Assembly: GCA_031841125.1 (NCBI GenBank)
Contig: CM063110.1
Location: forward strand, 26,469,626 to 26,533,625
Reading direction: 5' to 3'
DNA from: Acanthococcus lagerstroemiae
Taxonomy: Eukaryota; Arthropoda; Insecta; Hemiptera; Eriococcidae
Length of the DNA stretch: 64,000 nt
The notes under the pieces are model-generated. The model saw only the letters and a list, made by a program, of their open reading frames with translations. It did not search any database and had not been told where the DNA came from. Of this stretch, positions 37,587 to 49,160 are shown one piece after another; positions within the stretch are counted from its first letter, which is position 1; every line of letters begins with the position of its first letter. Both the position numbers and the translations under genes were made by a program.

Positions 37587-38218
37587 CTGTCACTTCAAAA
37601 AGGTCATAATATGTGAAGAAAGTTATACTTTCTTGAAAACATAGGTTGAAGTTAGTAGAAGCTGGGTAACAGCTCACAGTGATTAGTTCTCTTCTTTTCG
37701 TTTATGTGTAGGTCTGCAGAAGGCGAGAACAATCATATAACTGAGAAACACACTCTTTTTTGTACCGCGGTTAGGGGAAAAAATTATATGCCCTTTTTGA
37801 AATGACAAAAATTTTTGATATCTTGTCGTATTTGGAAGTGTGTTTATGTGTGTGTAATTTCAATCGCACATGAACACACTTACAAGTACGACAAGATATC
37901 AATTTGTCATTTCAAAAAGGCATATAATTTTTTTTTCTTTTTTCTAACAGTGGCACAAAAAAAAGAGTGTGGTTCTCAGTTATAGTTATATTTCGTAAAT
38001 GGCGGCCTTGCATACCTACATGAAACTATAGGGCCCTAGTACGAACATGCAGTCCAAAAATTTTGTTGGCTTGCCAACTGTGGAACGCGATTCTGAGCTG
38101 TGTAATCAAGGTATGAGGGTCGGCAAGGTCTCATTTGCAAGATACTGATGCCAGAATCCGATTTTAATGAAAGTGCGAAAAGGGCACATACTAGTATATG
38201 TCCTTTTTGAAGTGACAG
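37587..38218. mobile_element. Nested fold-back (MITE-like) elements
   Basis: The inner element runs from about 37736 to 37985. Its ends read ATAACTGAGAAACACACTC and, reverse complemented, AACTGAGAACCACACTC, and its arms pair over about 100 bases, including a GATATCTTGTCGTA segment. Outside it a perfect 17-bp inverted pair, CTGTCACTTCAAAAAGG, lies at 37587-37603 and 38202-38218. A near-copy of this word, GTCATTTCAAAAAGG, occurs in both inner arms, so four copies alternate in orientation. There is no coding sequence. Confidence 0.7.
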
Positions 38219-38329
38219 CGTAATTGTTATAGTCCTTAAGTCTCTCGACTAGTAGATTGCGTCTCTCCACTTTCTTCTCACCTGTGCTAATCTTTTCATT
38301 TCGAGAAGGATTTACACTTTTTGTATCTT

Positions 38330-40830
38330 GCATTATCTAACTCTTTATCATATCTCATTCTTGGTCTTCCTTTCCAGTTCTTTCCCTCAACCATTCCCTC
38401 TAGCAATAATAACAATATCCTCTTGGATGTCTTATATTATTACTTATCATTTTAAGTCTTCTCTTTACGATTACATTCCAAATTTCTCTTTTTCTTCCGA
38501 TTTGCCTGAATACCTCCTCATTCCTGATATTTTCTGTCCATTTGATTTTCAACATTTTCAGATACCATATATCATTTTTCAAAAGCTTCTATCCATTTTC
38601 TGTCTTGTGTTTCTATCGTCCAGATCTCACATCCATACAGTGCTATCCACCAAATATTGAAGAAATAATCTCAGTCCAGTCTCACTTCTAAATCTATATT
38701 CCCCTGAATATGCCTACTCTCTAAAAAAAAACAAAAAGACTTATTAGCTTGTTTGTACTCTTTACCTATTTCTGTTCTACTTTTTCCATCTTGCGTTTTC
38801 AGACTAAGTATTTAAATTCGATTGCCTCCTTTATTTTTTAACCTTGTATTTCCATATTTATTGGATTTTGTTTCCGTCTGCTGACTACCATCACTTTTGT
38901 TTTATTCATATTCATCTTCATTTTATATTATTTTCAATTTTTCGTCCTACTTTTTCAATATTTCCTTTAATTCTTCATCTTTATTTCTTTCCGCGATTGC
39001 AAAGTCATCTGCAAACCTTACATTTTAATCCCCCCCCCCTCCTGTAATATCACACCTTATATCCTTTCATTCATTTCTTCAATTACTTTTTCTATGAATA
39101 GGTTAAACAGTACTGGTAACAAACAGCAACCTTGTCTCACTGATTTAAAATCTTTTTGCAGTCTTTTTTCCAATAAAAGCCTCAAACATAAAATTGCTTC
39201 CCTAGTTCGTGTACCTTTTCTGAATCCAAACTGATCTTCTCGCACTCTTTCTTCCATTTTATTTTGTATTCTCTTATTTATAATCCTAGCTAGAATCTTT
39301 GATGCATGCATACGATATAAAACTTATAGTACGATAATCTTCACATTTGCTTGCTCCTGCTTTTCTGGAAATCTACTGGCATTTCTCATTTTTCGTACAT
39401 TCTTCAAATTAATTCGTATAATTTTTTAAAACTGCGTCTGTATTTTTCAATAGATTTTTAGCAATGTCATCAACTCCTTCTGTTTTACCTGATTTCATTT
39501 CTTTCAGAGCTTTGTCAAATTTCGATCTTAAAATAGGATCTCCTCTTTCTTCATCTTTCACACCTATCTTCTCTTACCGTACAATTACTTATATCTGTTC
39601 GACTCTTATACTGTTTTTCTTCATATCTCACCTGTCTTTTTCAAAGTCTAATAATTTTCTTTTTTCATCCGTTTAAATTATTTGTTCTCTTTGTTTTTGC
39701 TACAAAATATTATCTTGTTACTTTATCATATTATGCCTGATCGGATTTTCCTGCTTTCATTTACTCCTCAATTTTCTCACAGTTCTGATTAATCTATTTT
39801 TCTTTGGCCTTCCTACATTCTCTTTTTATTCGATTTTTTAAAGCCATTATACTTGTCTGTACTTTCTCTGTTATTGGCTTATTTATATACACTTTCTTCT
39901 TTCTTCCATTAACCTTGGTATCTCATTTTCCATCCAGGATTTTCTCCTTTCTATTATTTGAGTACATATTTTCTTCCTTGCTGCCAGATTTATTGCTTTC
40001 TTTAGTGCTGTCCACCCCCTTCAATATCGTTTCCTTCCTGTGATCTAGAAAGTTCTTTCGTTATTTCTTTCTGATATTCTTCTCTTTTCTTTACCTAAAT
40101 TTCATTTTATTTTTACTTTCTTCTTATTTATCTTTTTAAATTTACATTTCATTACTGTTAAATTGTGATCACTATCTACATCCGCTCCTGGGTGTGTCTT
40201 ACAATCCAGTTCCTATTTGATTTTAATATCTTCTTCTCGTCATAATACAATCTATTGGATATCTTCTTTCATCTCCTGGGCTTTTCCAAATGTATTTTCT
40301 GTCCTCATGATTTTTAAACAGAGTCTTTCCAGTGACAAATTTTGTATTCTTCACAAAGCCCCTATTTTATTTCGCTGTTCTAAACCATACTCTCCACATA
40401 CCCCTTTTAAATTTTCTTTTCCTTTTACATTGCTCAATACTTCATCAATTTCTTCATAAATGTTTTCTTCTTCTTCACTATAACTTCCTATTGGCATATA
40501 AACTTGAACTACCTATCACTAAAGATGCTAGTTTTACTGAAATTCTCACGATTAATATTCTCTCACTGTGTTGGATATAACTGTCCACTCTATTCCCGAC
40601 AGCCTTATTCATAATAATACCTACCTACATCTCCTGGCCCTCGTTTCGCTGCTGTATTAATTATTCTACACTCGCTCGTCTAAAAATCATTTTCTTCTGA
40701 CCATTTCACTTCACTAATTCCTATTATATCTAATTTTAATTTCTCATCTCATTCATTAAATTTTCTAATTTGTTTACCTCATTCAGTGTCCGTACATTTC
40801 ATATGCCGATTCTCAGTCCTGATAATTTCT
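38330..40830 (-). mobile_element. Decayed RTE-like LINE, nearly full length of one ORF
   Basis: Reading the minus strand from about 40815, an endonuclease start is visible: IGI-stop-NVRTLNEVNKLENLMNEM, where the usual Trp has become a stop, then KLDIIGISEVKWSEENDF (the SEVKW motif carries the catalytic Glu). At 39311-39057 comes reverse transcriptase sequence with EDQFGFRKGTRTREAI and SVRQGCCLLPVLFNLFIE, and at 39015-39004 FADD. At 38582-38400 is the thumb/C-terminal segment (KMLKIKWTENIRNEEVFRQI). Many stops and frameshifts separate these. About 60-70 residues are missing between KRLQKDF and SVRQGC, removing the first catalytic Asp motif. Confidence 0.85.
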
Positions 40831-41474
40831 CACTAGGTAGCCTCCGCCCGGAAATCCAAATGGCAACTTTTTATGTCCGGAATTCTTATTTTTGAGTTCC
40901 CAGCATAATTGTGGTGGTGGAGACGCATCTTCAGGGGAAAATATTGATGTAGTTTATCTTGCTTTCATCAGGGTTTGTCGGTCGGCGTTTTCCTTCTCGT
41001 TTGTGCCTATAGTTTTTCTTCGAGCCCCTCACCACACCGGGGTAACGCACACAGTGGTGGAAAGTGGTATACATGTTGCAGAGTGTACAAGAGTTGTTGC
41101 ACCAATTACAAAATTTCGGACTTGGTACAAGATGAATAATTTATTTTGCGCAGAGTACGACAATCTGCAGATTTTACCATTTCCGGCTTTGAACACAGGT
41201 TAATGTCATATTACAGGTTGTAGCCCTCTGTGGACCTTGATAGGTTAGGGAATGGACGTTTGACATTTTCATGTCTTTACTTTGACTCACGAACCGAAAA
41301 AACGTTACTTTCACGCGCCACGTTAATAATAATAAAAATAATAATAATAAAACTACTGACTGGACTGACTGACTGGAATGAACTGTGACTCAGCACTTCA
41401 TTCGTCTGCGAGTACCACACTCCTTGTATCAGCATGTTTTCCTATGCGAGCATCACGTTCCTTGTACCAGCCTG
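40831..41474. other. Intergenic with short direct repeats
   Basis: No gene seen. It contains an AAT-rich microsatellite (about 41326-41352) and two direct copies of a unit beginning TGCGAG and containing TTCCTTGTA or TCCTTGTAT (about 41408-41435 and 41447-41472), ending at the MITE that follows. Confidence 0.4.
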
Positions 41475-41728
41475 CGAGCACTACGGCTCTGCTAGTGTAT
41501 CATCTTGCAGACTAGTCTGCAACCTCGGGACAGCATTTTTATGTCATCCGCTACGCCCCGCAGAGCACGTTGCTCTCCATATTTTTTGGTGCGCTCATTT
41601 TTGGATGCTACATTCACTGGACGACGACATCCTCATGTCGGCGCAGTCTGCGAAGCAGACATGAAAATGCTCTCCCGTGGTTGCAGACTCGTCTGCAAGA
41701 TGATGCACTAGCAGAGCGGTAGTGCTCG
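41475..41728. mobile_element. MITE with about 70-bp terminal inverted repeats
   Basis: The left end CGAGCACTACGGCTCTGCTA and the reverse complement of the right end CGAGCACTACCGCTCTGCTA pair over about 70 bases, also through ATCATCTTGCAGAC and AGTCTGCAACC, with only a few mismatches. The centre (about 115 bases) is unrelated. The open frames here are symmetrical artefacts of the palindrome. No target duplication is obvious. Confidence 0.8.
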
Positions 41729-41877
41729 AATTTTCAGAAATCTTGAGTACCATATGGAATGTAAGAAAAAATTTTCAACCAAAAATTATTCTACTACTTT
41801 TTCAAGTATTTTTCGGCATTTTGGCGTTACGACGGCTTTCAACAGTATATCCTTTCGGGGAAACAAGATTTCGCTTG

Positions 41878-42109
41878 TAATTGGACGCTGTAAAGCAAAA
41901 CAGAACCAAGCGACAAAATCTGTTTTTGAGAACACGTGATTCGAAGTTAGCTGTATAGCGCTTAAGCTCTTTTTGACGTAGGTACACATTTCTGTATCGG
42001 GGGCCCAATTTTGAAAAATTCTACTTTGTACGCTCTTTCCAACGATACTAATAACTCATTTTGTCAACAAATGTCGCTTAGTCCTATTTTGCTTAACAGC
42101 GTCCAATTA
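41878..42109. mobile_element. MITE copy 1, inverted ends TAATTGGACGCTGT
   Basis: The ends TAATTGGACGCTGTAAAGCA and, reverse complemented, TAATTGGACGCTGTTAAGCA form about 40-bp inverted repeats that continue through AAGCGACA. A second copy in opposite orientation, with matching interior, lies at 51399-51646. The interior word TTTTGTCAACAAATGTCGCTTA is shared by both. Confidence 0.8.
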
Positions 42110-42831
42110 GTGTTTTTTTTTTCTTTTTTCAGTGATCCGATTTCAGCAACTTCTCACTAACAACGGATAGAATTGGGTTACAAAAGTGCTCCCATGTGAA
42201 CAAATTCTTAGATTATGTTTGAGTCGAAGATATACGTACATAATATAAACTTGATCTTGAGCTAAAAAACGTTTACTTTTCCTCAGAGAATGAGACTGGA
42301 AAAAGTGATCCATAATTGAATGATACCCCCCCCCCATATGGCTCATAATAGAGAACATTTGGGGTTAAAATATTTTCTTCGATTTTAATTTTTTTTTTTC
42401 ATTGACTGGCCAGTGTGGACGACTTAAAATCAAACAAATTAAGTTCTTACATGTTGCTATTTTCGGGTCTTTTCTGCCGTCACCGTTACGCCTAGAAATT
42501 GGGGAAAAATTATAAAATCTAAATTCATAGATATCTTACCGCCAAACTACATAGTTTTGCTTTGATGATTTTCTCGTGCATGCGATACTTCTTTAAATTT
42601 TTACCTAAAACCCCTTGGAGGGACATTTGAGCCACTTCCGTTATCTTTCAGACTGGGTAAGGAGTTGATTATTCAATATGTTAGTCAAGAAACTATTCTC
42701 AACAATATTCTGCAGAAAACATTTTAGTGCCGGCTTTTCCCCTATCCCCTTATGCAAACCACATATACTGAGCAACCTTATCAAGTTTCCATAGATAAGA
42801 AATTCGTTCCATCGCCAAAATTAATCCATAT

Positions 42832-42832
<1 letters not shown>

Positions 42833-42869
<37 letters not shown>

Positions 42870-42881
42870 TTTTTTTTTTTT
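42833..42881. repeat. (TTA)n microsatellite running into a T tract
   Basis: About twelve ATT/TTA units followed by about 13 T. Confidence 0.95.
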
Positions 42882-42971
42882 GAAGACTTTCGAAAAGGTC
42901 ACTTTTAGTGAGAATCGACGTAAAAATATTTCAATGAAGACAGAAAATTTCAAATTTATTATTCTTTCAAC

Positions 42972-45126
42972 CAGTGTCGGACTGCCTTTATTTAAGGCCC
43001 CTCGGGATTCTCGCGCATTGGGCCCCGTGTCATACCCCTCTTTTGAAAATTGAGCTCCTGCCCTTCAACAAACAAACATAACATAACAGAAAAGACTGTA
43101 GTTATTTTCAATAAAAAGGCAAAAAATACTTGCGATGAATTCTATTAAACTTAGGTAATTATAAAAATGCAAAAACAAATACGAGAAAAAATCAAGAGTA
43201 AAACGATAACATAATTCTATAAGAATTGAAGTCAAAAAAAGGACAGTGTTGCCAATTAAAAATACACTAATAATAAAGACATAATCAAAATAGTAAATTT
43301 TTTTTTTGAGGATTGCCCAAACTGGTCAATAATTTTATCAACATTAATATTTTTTAGATCAGATTCTACAAACATCAACAGTAAAGGGCTTAATAATTCT
43401 TGGCCAAGAGTATTTCTTGAACAGTCCTTGAGCTTTTTCAACTTCAAAAAACACCGTTCGCAATACACTTGGGTGCAGGACAACAAAAGTATAAATTTTA
43501 TAGCTGCGTATAAATGGTTAAAGATTCCAGACATAGTTGTTCTCATTCATGCAAAATTGAAAAGAGGCATCCCGAACATAAGGCACAGTTTTTATCTTAT
43601 CATGGTGAGCTTGAGCTACTTTATTCGCATTCCTGATTCTGAATCAAATTCTTCTTCAGATGCTGAACTTTCCAAATTTTGATCTTGATTATCCTCAACC
43701 TGTCCTTTGTCTTGATGACCTACTGCTGCTATAGTTGCATGAAGTGTTCGCCAATTTTGAGTCAAGCTATCATACTGCCTTGCAAATTGCTTGAGTTCAT
43801 CCAGTAAAGATATTCTGCTCAAGCCTGTTAATTCACTTATCTTTACAAAAGTTGATGTAGGAAATCCTAAAATGTTTTTCATGTTTGAAATTTCTTCAAA
43901 TTTTTGTGGATCCAACCTCGAATATAATCCATATATGAATCTTTATTTGGAATAAATTTCTCCTTGATACTTCCTTGAGCATTGTCAATAATGCTATAAA
44001 AATATTCACTCGAAAATCTCTGGACAAGCCTAATTCTGGTCGTTCATTACTGGCTTGCTCATCGCTTCTCTTTTTTTAAAGGAAGAATTTTTCGTGTCGC
44101 AAAATCTTTTTCTATGTCTATTGACAAAGTTTCCCTCAGTTCAAGCTCACATTCTTTCTTATCGCTGTTTCTTATCGTTGTCGTCGTCATCACTAATGTC
44201 TTCAAATTCAAGTTCATCGGCCTCTTCCTTTGCAAAATATTCATTACATTCTCTCGCAAATAATTTTGTTTCTTCATATAATTTTAAAAAATATGCCTCA
44301 TTTCTTTTGGCTTCGATTTGGAAGCTCAGTTTTTCTACCATTTTCCATGCTCGTTGATAATCTAATGAAGACTGCAAATATTTTGAAACAGGCATTGTGA
44401 CAGAAAACAAATCTAAAATAATTACGGCGGTAAAAATTGTATTAAATTTCTCCCAATTCTTCATTAAAGAACGTGCCTGAAATTTTGATCTATAATCAAA
44501 TTTCCTGCCAACAGCTACCTCTTTGAGATACTTCAAAAAAATAATAAATCGTGATTTCTTCATTTCTGGTATTTTTGCAGGTAGGTCAAAAACTGAAGAT
44601 AAAGCCTTATCTTGGCTCCACCATCTTATTTTTCCAATTTTGCCCAAACGCCTCAATTTATTATGACCTTCCATTGTAATCGACAGTTCATTTCTCCACA
44701 AATCCATTCTTTTATATGAGTCACTTACAAATATTGCACCCTGTTCAACGAATCCAAACAAATCTTCTGGCGTTACTTCTGCCCCACCCTGTACTATAGA
44801 CTGTTGATCAATGTGATCACTGTGATTCTTATATACCTGAAGTTTAATATTACAAGCAGTTTATTTTCTCCTTCATTCTTCAAACTTTTAGAAATTTAAG
44901 AAAAATAAGTTTTTGTCGCATACTCACATTTCTTCTTTCCTAAATGTCTACATATAATTAATTTTGAATAGTCCGCACTCGAAAATAATTTCCTTCAAAC
45001 TTTTGTTGAAAAATTTTCTCAAGCACAATATTGTTGCAGTACAGCTGTTTTTGGGCCCCCTTAAAACTTAACTTCCGGCAGGCCCCTGGCGATCGCCAGG
45101 TAGCCACCCGGGCCAGTCCGACACTG
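42972..45126 (-). mobile_element. hAT DNA transposon, 2155 bp, with perfect 8-bp target duplication
   Basis: The element starts CAGTGTCGGACTG and its other end, reverse complemented, also starts CAGTGTCGGACTG; the match then becomes imperfect (GGCCC-rich). The host 8-mer CTTTCAAC occurs directly outside each end (42964-42971 and 45127-45134). An 8-bp duplication and CAG-type ends are hAT hallmarks, and the inside encodes a hAT transposase C-terminal half (separate entry). At 2.2 kb it is shorter than autonomous hATs, so the front of the transposase has been deleted. The exact duplication argues for a recent insertion. Confidence 0.95.
43256..44837 (-). pseudogene. hAT transposase remnant (ZMYM1-like), C-terminal half, frameshifted
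   Basis: An open frame from 44837 to 44159 (preceded by an acceptor-like AACTTCAG) encodes about 225 residues, including EDLFGFVEQGAIFVSDSYKR, RWWSQDKALSSVF and a run of acidic residues. After frameshifts it continues at 43915-43616 (FPTSTFVKISELTGLSR) and 43546-43256. The last part, SCTQVYCERCFLKLKKLKDC then QELLSPLLLMFVESDL, is the hAT dimerisation domain, as in zinc finger MYM-type protein 1-like transposases. The BED/TTF-type N-terminus and first catalytic residues are missing, so it cannot move itself. Confidence 0.88.
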
Positions 45127-45134
45127 CTTTCAAC

Positions 45135-46141
45135 CATCAGTTCCGGCAGCATCACAAAGTCCACTTTCTTCCTGCGAGAATCAAATTTAAATCAGTTTTC
45201 TACTCGCATGATAATTTGCACCCCAGATATTGAGGTTCAAATAATCAGAGTAGTCACCCATTTTCATAAAAATTATCGCATGTCGTTGTGTCTAAGAGAA
45301 ATTTTTTGGAACGGTACATTAATGAAATCTTGTGCTAGCAGATGCTCACATCACGTGGAAAATGTCTGAAGTAGAATACAAACTGTAAAGTCAAAAAAGT
45401 GTTTTCGTCTGATTTTTTATGGAATATGCCCTTATACAGGATTCCACCCTTTTAAAAAAACGGGAGTGTCTCATAAAATGCTGTCCGGTCTCAAACATCG
45501 ATAAAAATATGCTCATATAACTAACATCTCCCTTCGAGCTAAGTCCATTTCTCTTTCATTTATCTACTAAAGAATATTCGTATGAATCAACAACTATCAC
45601 GTGAAGAACAACATGATAAACTATGCTATATGATAACAATTCACGTGTGGGTTTTCTGGTGTTCATTTAGGTGCTATTTGCATCTAAAATGTAGTTCATT
45701 AGCGTGCATTCTTCTAATATAATTTTCAGTTTTAAAAAATATTTTCTAAGTCTAAATCGCGAAAATTATACGAATCTGCAAAATAAATCGGTATCATTTT
45801 TTTATCGATGCCTTGACTCGTGCTTGGCTACATCCCTCGATGCTGTACCTCGTGCTACCGCGAGAATCACGACCCCGTAGGAGGGGTTGTATGAAAGGGT
45901 TAATCAGTATTAAAAAAATCAAGGGAGCGTGCCAAAAAAAAAGTGATATAAAAGGGTTGATGTAAATGGCGCATACTTTTTGTGTTTGCCATAACACTCC
46001 ATATGACCAAAGAAAGGATAAAAAAGGGTTCATTCAACATAATAGTAAAAGGGTTTAAATGCGTACGTTTTTTTATTTTGCACATTACGCGAGCGCATGC
46101 GTACGTAGGTGCCCGGTGTAAGCTAAAAAAAGTGTATACTA
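45135..46141. other. Intergenic, nothing recognised
   Basis: AT-rich. AAAGGGTT words recur four times at 45892-46056, but not at regular spacing. Confidence 0.4.
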
Positions 46142-46384
46142 TTATAAAGTTTTTGGATTGGTCCATACTATTTTACATGTTGGTGAACTACCTAACCGAT
46201 TCATAAATTTTGACAAATTTTTGTGCCGTTTCAGTCGTCGAATGTGTTTTTCCAGTGCATCAAATTTTTGTGTGGTTAATTGTTGATTCGAGATAGCCTG
46301 TTTTTGCTTTTGAGTAATTAGAATTTCTTGAGGAAATATTTTACTTGTTGCTGCAGATCCAGAAGGTTTGTTAGTTGTATTATT
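46142..46384 (-). CDS. Possible terminal coding exon of an unknown gene
   Basis: On the minus strand an acceptor-like TTTCTTATAG at 46385 is followed by 80 open codons ending in TAA at 46142. The peptide is hydrophilic, with KIFPQEILITQKQKQAISNQ and a Leu/Lys/Arg-rich FDALEKHIRRLKRHKNLSKF that could form a coiled coil. There is no Met start and I found no partner exon upstream. It could be a chance frame, part of a transposon or a real 3' exon. I do not recognise the family. Confidence 0.22.
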   Translation of the reverse strand, partial: NNTTNKPSGSAATSKIFPQEILITQKQKQAISNQQLTTQKFDALEKHIRRLKRHKNLSKFMNRLGSSPTCKIVWTNPKTL

Positions 46385-46399
46385 CTATAAGAAATGTTG

Positions 46400-48070
46400 C
46401 AAAATGATGTTCACGGTGCGTTAAAAAATAATCTGAGCTATTTACGCCGACATACTTCTGATAAGAATTTTAATATTTCTCATTAACGAGGGACATTTGA
46501 GACTTATCAGCGAGTAATCCTTAGATTCTTGGTTGCAGCTTAAATTATCCTTACACTTGACTGTCATACTTCACATCATCAATCTGTCTGCTTTATTGAA
46601 ACCGATTTACAAAATATCAATTATTTTTGAGAAATGAACTGAAAGCTTTGGTATAGGTAAGAGATGAAATCGTATATTAAAAATCAGCTTGAATTTCAGT
46701 TCTGTATTTTTTGCAAATTCTCTTTTTATTTCACGATCATTATTTCAACCCCAACAAACTTTTCGATACGATTACCTACAAGAACCAAGAACAATAAATA
46801 AGGATTCCATATTTTTCCAGTGTCTCACCTCAATTACACGTATTATTTTCAAGACAACAAAATCTAGATACAACTATTAATGTGGTTGAGGAAAGGACAC
46901 TTTAGAAATGAGTGTATTATAATGACATAAGTTCAAGGTAGCGCTCACTCATGTTAGTTCATTGAGGTCATTCATTTTTGCTTAAGGATTTCTAGTCGTA
47001 ATAAGCTATACGAAACTATTTGATTTTTTTTTCGTGACTGGACAATTGAAACTGCTTATTTTGTGACAATTGATTGAATTTTAGTTCCTTATTTGACACT
47101 TACTTCAAATTGAATAAGTCTTCGATTTCTGATTAGCATTTTTGGTTAACAGTTTCTTTAAAAAAAAAAAATCTATAGAATATCTGTTGTAATGTAATTG
47201 GAAATTCAGCATCATCAATGTTTTTTTTTTTAAATTCTCTTCTTATCTTTTCAAAGTATGAAGTATGAAGACATTGATACAGTATCATGCTTTCAAAAAA
47301 ATTCAGTTTTTTGAAAAAACTTTTTATTTCAATTTCACGATTGAGACGATAGATTCTGAACCTATTTTTTTTTAATGAGAATTTCAGCCCAGGTCTGGTC
47401 ATGAGTTGTGAAAAGGCAATAATTAAAAATTTCAAACCCATAAGAACGCATAAAATGCATTTTTTAATACTAATCAAACGAGTAGATCATCTTATGTGAT
47501 CACTCTTCCTGCACTAGGCAATATACTGGTAACACTTGAGATAAATATTACTCTGACAGATGCACAAAAAGGCTTCAGTTAGGTCAGATGATAAAAACGT
47601 AAAATGGATTATTGCACTGATATTTGATTGAACTGGAATTATAATCCAAAGAGCTGTTGTGTTTTGAGAAAACAAACTCGTCACCAGTTGGACCTTCATT
47701 TTGGCTAGTTTTTTACATACTATACGAAATGAACTTTACAAGTCCTTATTATTTCTGCAAAAAAAAAACAAAAAACTGATATATTGAATAAGTTTTAAGA
47801 GCCTTCAACTTTATCTATAGCACATAAAATTTGATTACAAGTTAAATCATTTTTTCATTAGTGTGAACAGTACTTACTTTAAAAAAAAAAATCTAATTTG
47901 ATAGCAGTGTGTTCAAGTCATTTATTATTTCTTTTAGTATGTGTTAAGTATTTTATTGCTGCAAAAGGATTTCATTCTCAACCTTCCCTGTAAAAATTAA
48001 AATTTTCAGGTTTTTTTTCAAAGTTTTTCTGCCCCCCCCCCCCCAATAGCCTTGAGGGAAATTAGAAAGC
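46400..48070. other. Intergenic, nothing recognised
   Basis: AT-rich with many A and T tracts. It ends at a 13-base poly-C run (about 48032-48044) that directly precedes a 10-bp repeat block. Confidence 0.45.
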
Positions 48071-48074
48071 CAAG

Positions 48075-48165
48075 ATTAAGTCTCGAAGAGTCCAGATGAC
48101 GTGTGAAGGAGTCTAGATCATGCCTGGAAAATCTCGAACGAATCTTGGACGGTCTAAAGATGAAA
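48075..48165 (+). repeat. Small 10-bp repeat block (AGTCTCGAAG family)
   Basis: TCTCGA, TCCAGA, GTGTGA, TCTAGA, CCTGGA, TCTCGA, TCTTGG and TCTAAA start at 48081, 48091, 48101, 48112, 48123, 48132, 48143 and 48153, a mean step of 10.3 bp. Same family and orientation as the intronic blocks, but here between genes. Confidence 0.65.
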
Positions 48166-48609
48166 AAAAACACAAAAACATTACAATCAGTAATTGGGGA
48201 CAATTATCTTTATCAATGGAATTTGGATTATATATCAAAGTCATTAACAAAGTTTCGTACTGTTATAAAGTCGATTGAAAAAGTTATACCAACTCCTTTT
48301 TGAAATAATTTATTGTACTGACTTGGAAATAATAATTATACTGACCGAGCCATAATCTACTAAGACAAAAACCAGTGTGTTTGGGTATCAATTTTTCTGA
48401 TTACGTTATTCGTTCACACTGCAAAAAATTACAGCATGAGGTACATTAATTTATAATTTAATGATACAAGGGAAATCAAACCATAAACAGGGCAGTTACC
48501 TGTGTCGAAATTATGTATAATTCGATACTCAAATATGAGGATCGGGACATATCGAAGCGAGGCTATGCACTCCTTACATAGATTTTCGTGAACTAGAAAA
48601 ATTAGCGCC

Positions 48610-48740
48610 AGCTGAAAAAATTTGGGCAACTGAAAATCAGATTCGTCGGATACCAAAATTGTGAAAGTAAAGATATTTGCTTCTTGATTTCCAAAATGTT
48701 CGTCTGTAGGCAAAATTGATTGATCACTCGGCAAAATGGA
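48610..48740 (+). repeat. Degenerate 20-21-bp repeat (GGCAAAATT words)
   Basis: TGAAAAAA, TGAAAATC, CCAAAATT, CCAAAATG, GCAAAATT and GCAAAATG start at 48613, 48631, 48653, 48691, 48710 and 48731. The gaps are about one or two times 20. Related words recur at 51003-51073. Confidence 0.55.
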
Positions 48741-49020
48741 AGTCTCCGTTTATAAAATTACAAAACTGAAGACTTCTTTTGTTTTCTTTCCGATTTTGTA
48801 TTTTGTATTTTTTTTTTCTCTAGTACTTGCTTAAAACAATGTTTTCTCAGTTTGCAGAAATAACGTTTTAACGTGGTCGAAGTTAGAATCTGTTTCTTTC
48901 TAAAACTGTAGCTTCTGTTCATTTTTGTGTGAAAACTTCAGAAATTCTCCGAAATGATCTCATTGTTACATTATAATGGAGTAGTTTTGAATTTTGTAAC
49001 TTACTATTCTCTTCGTTATT

Positions 49021-49160
49021 GGTCGAAATCTGGTCGTTTTATGACGCAGGAGGGTCATTTTTGATCAAAATTTCATTGTTACTGGTCAAAACTTGGTCTT
49101 TTGATTGTTTTTGGTCAAACATTCGTCATGTTTGGTCGCAATTTGGTCGTTTCTTGATTG
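49021..49160 (+). repeat. Degenerate 10.4-bp repeat (TGGTCAAA words)
   Basis: GGTCG, GGTCG, GGTCA, GATCA, GGTCA, GGTCT, GATTG, GGTCA, CGTCA, GGTCG, GGTCG and GATTG start at 49021, 49032, 49053, 49063, 49084, 49095, 49103, 49113, 49124, 49134, 49145 and 49156. That is 135 bases for 13 steps. The words are unrelated to the GTCTTGAA family but have almost the same period. Confidence 0.65.
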
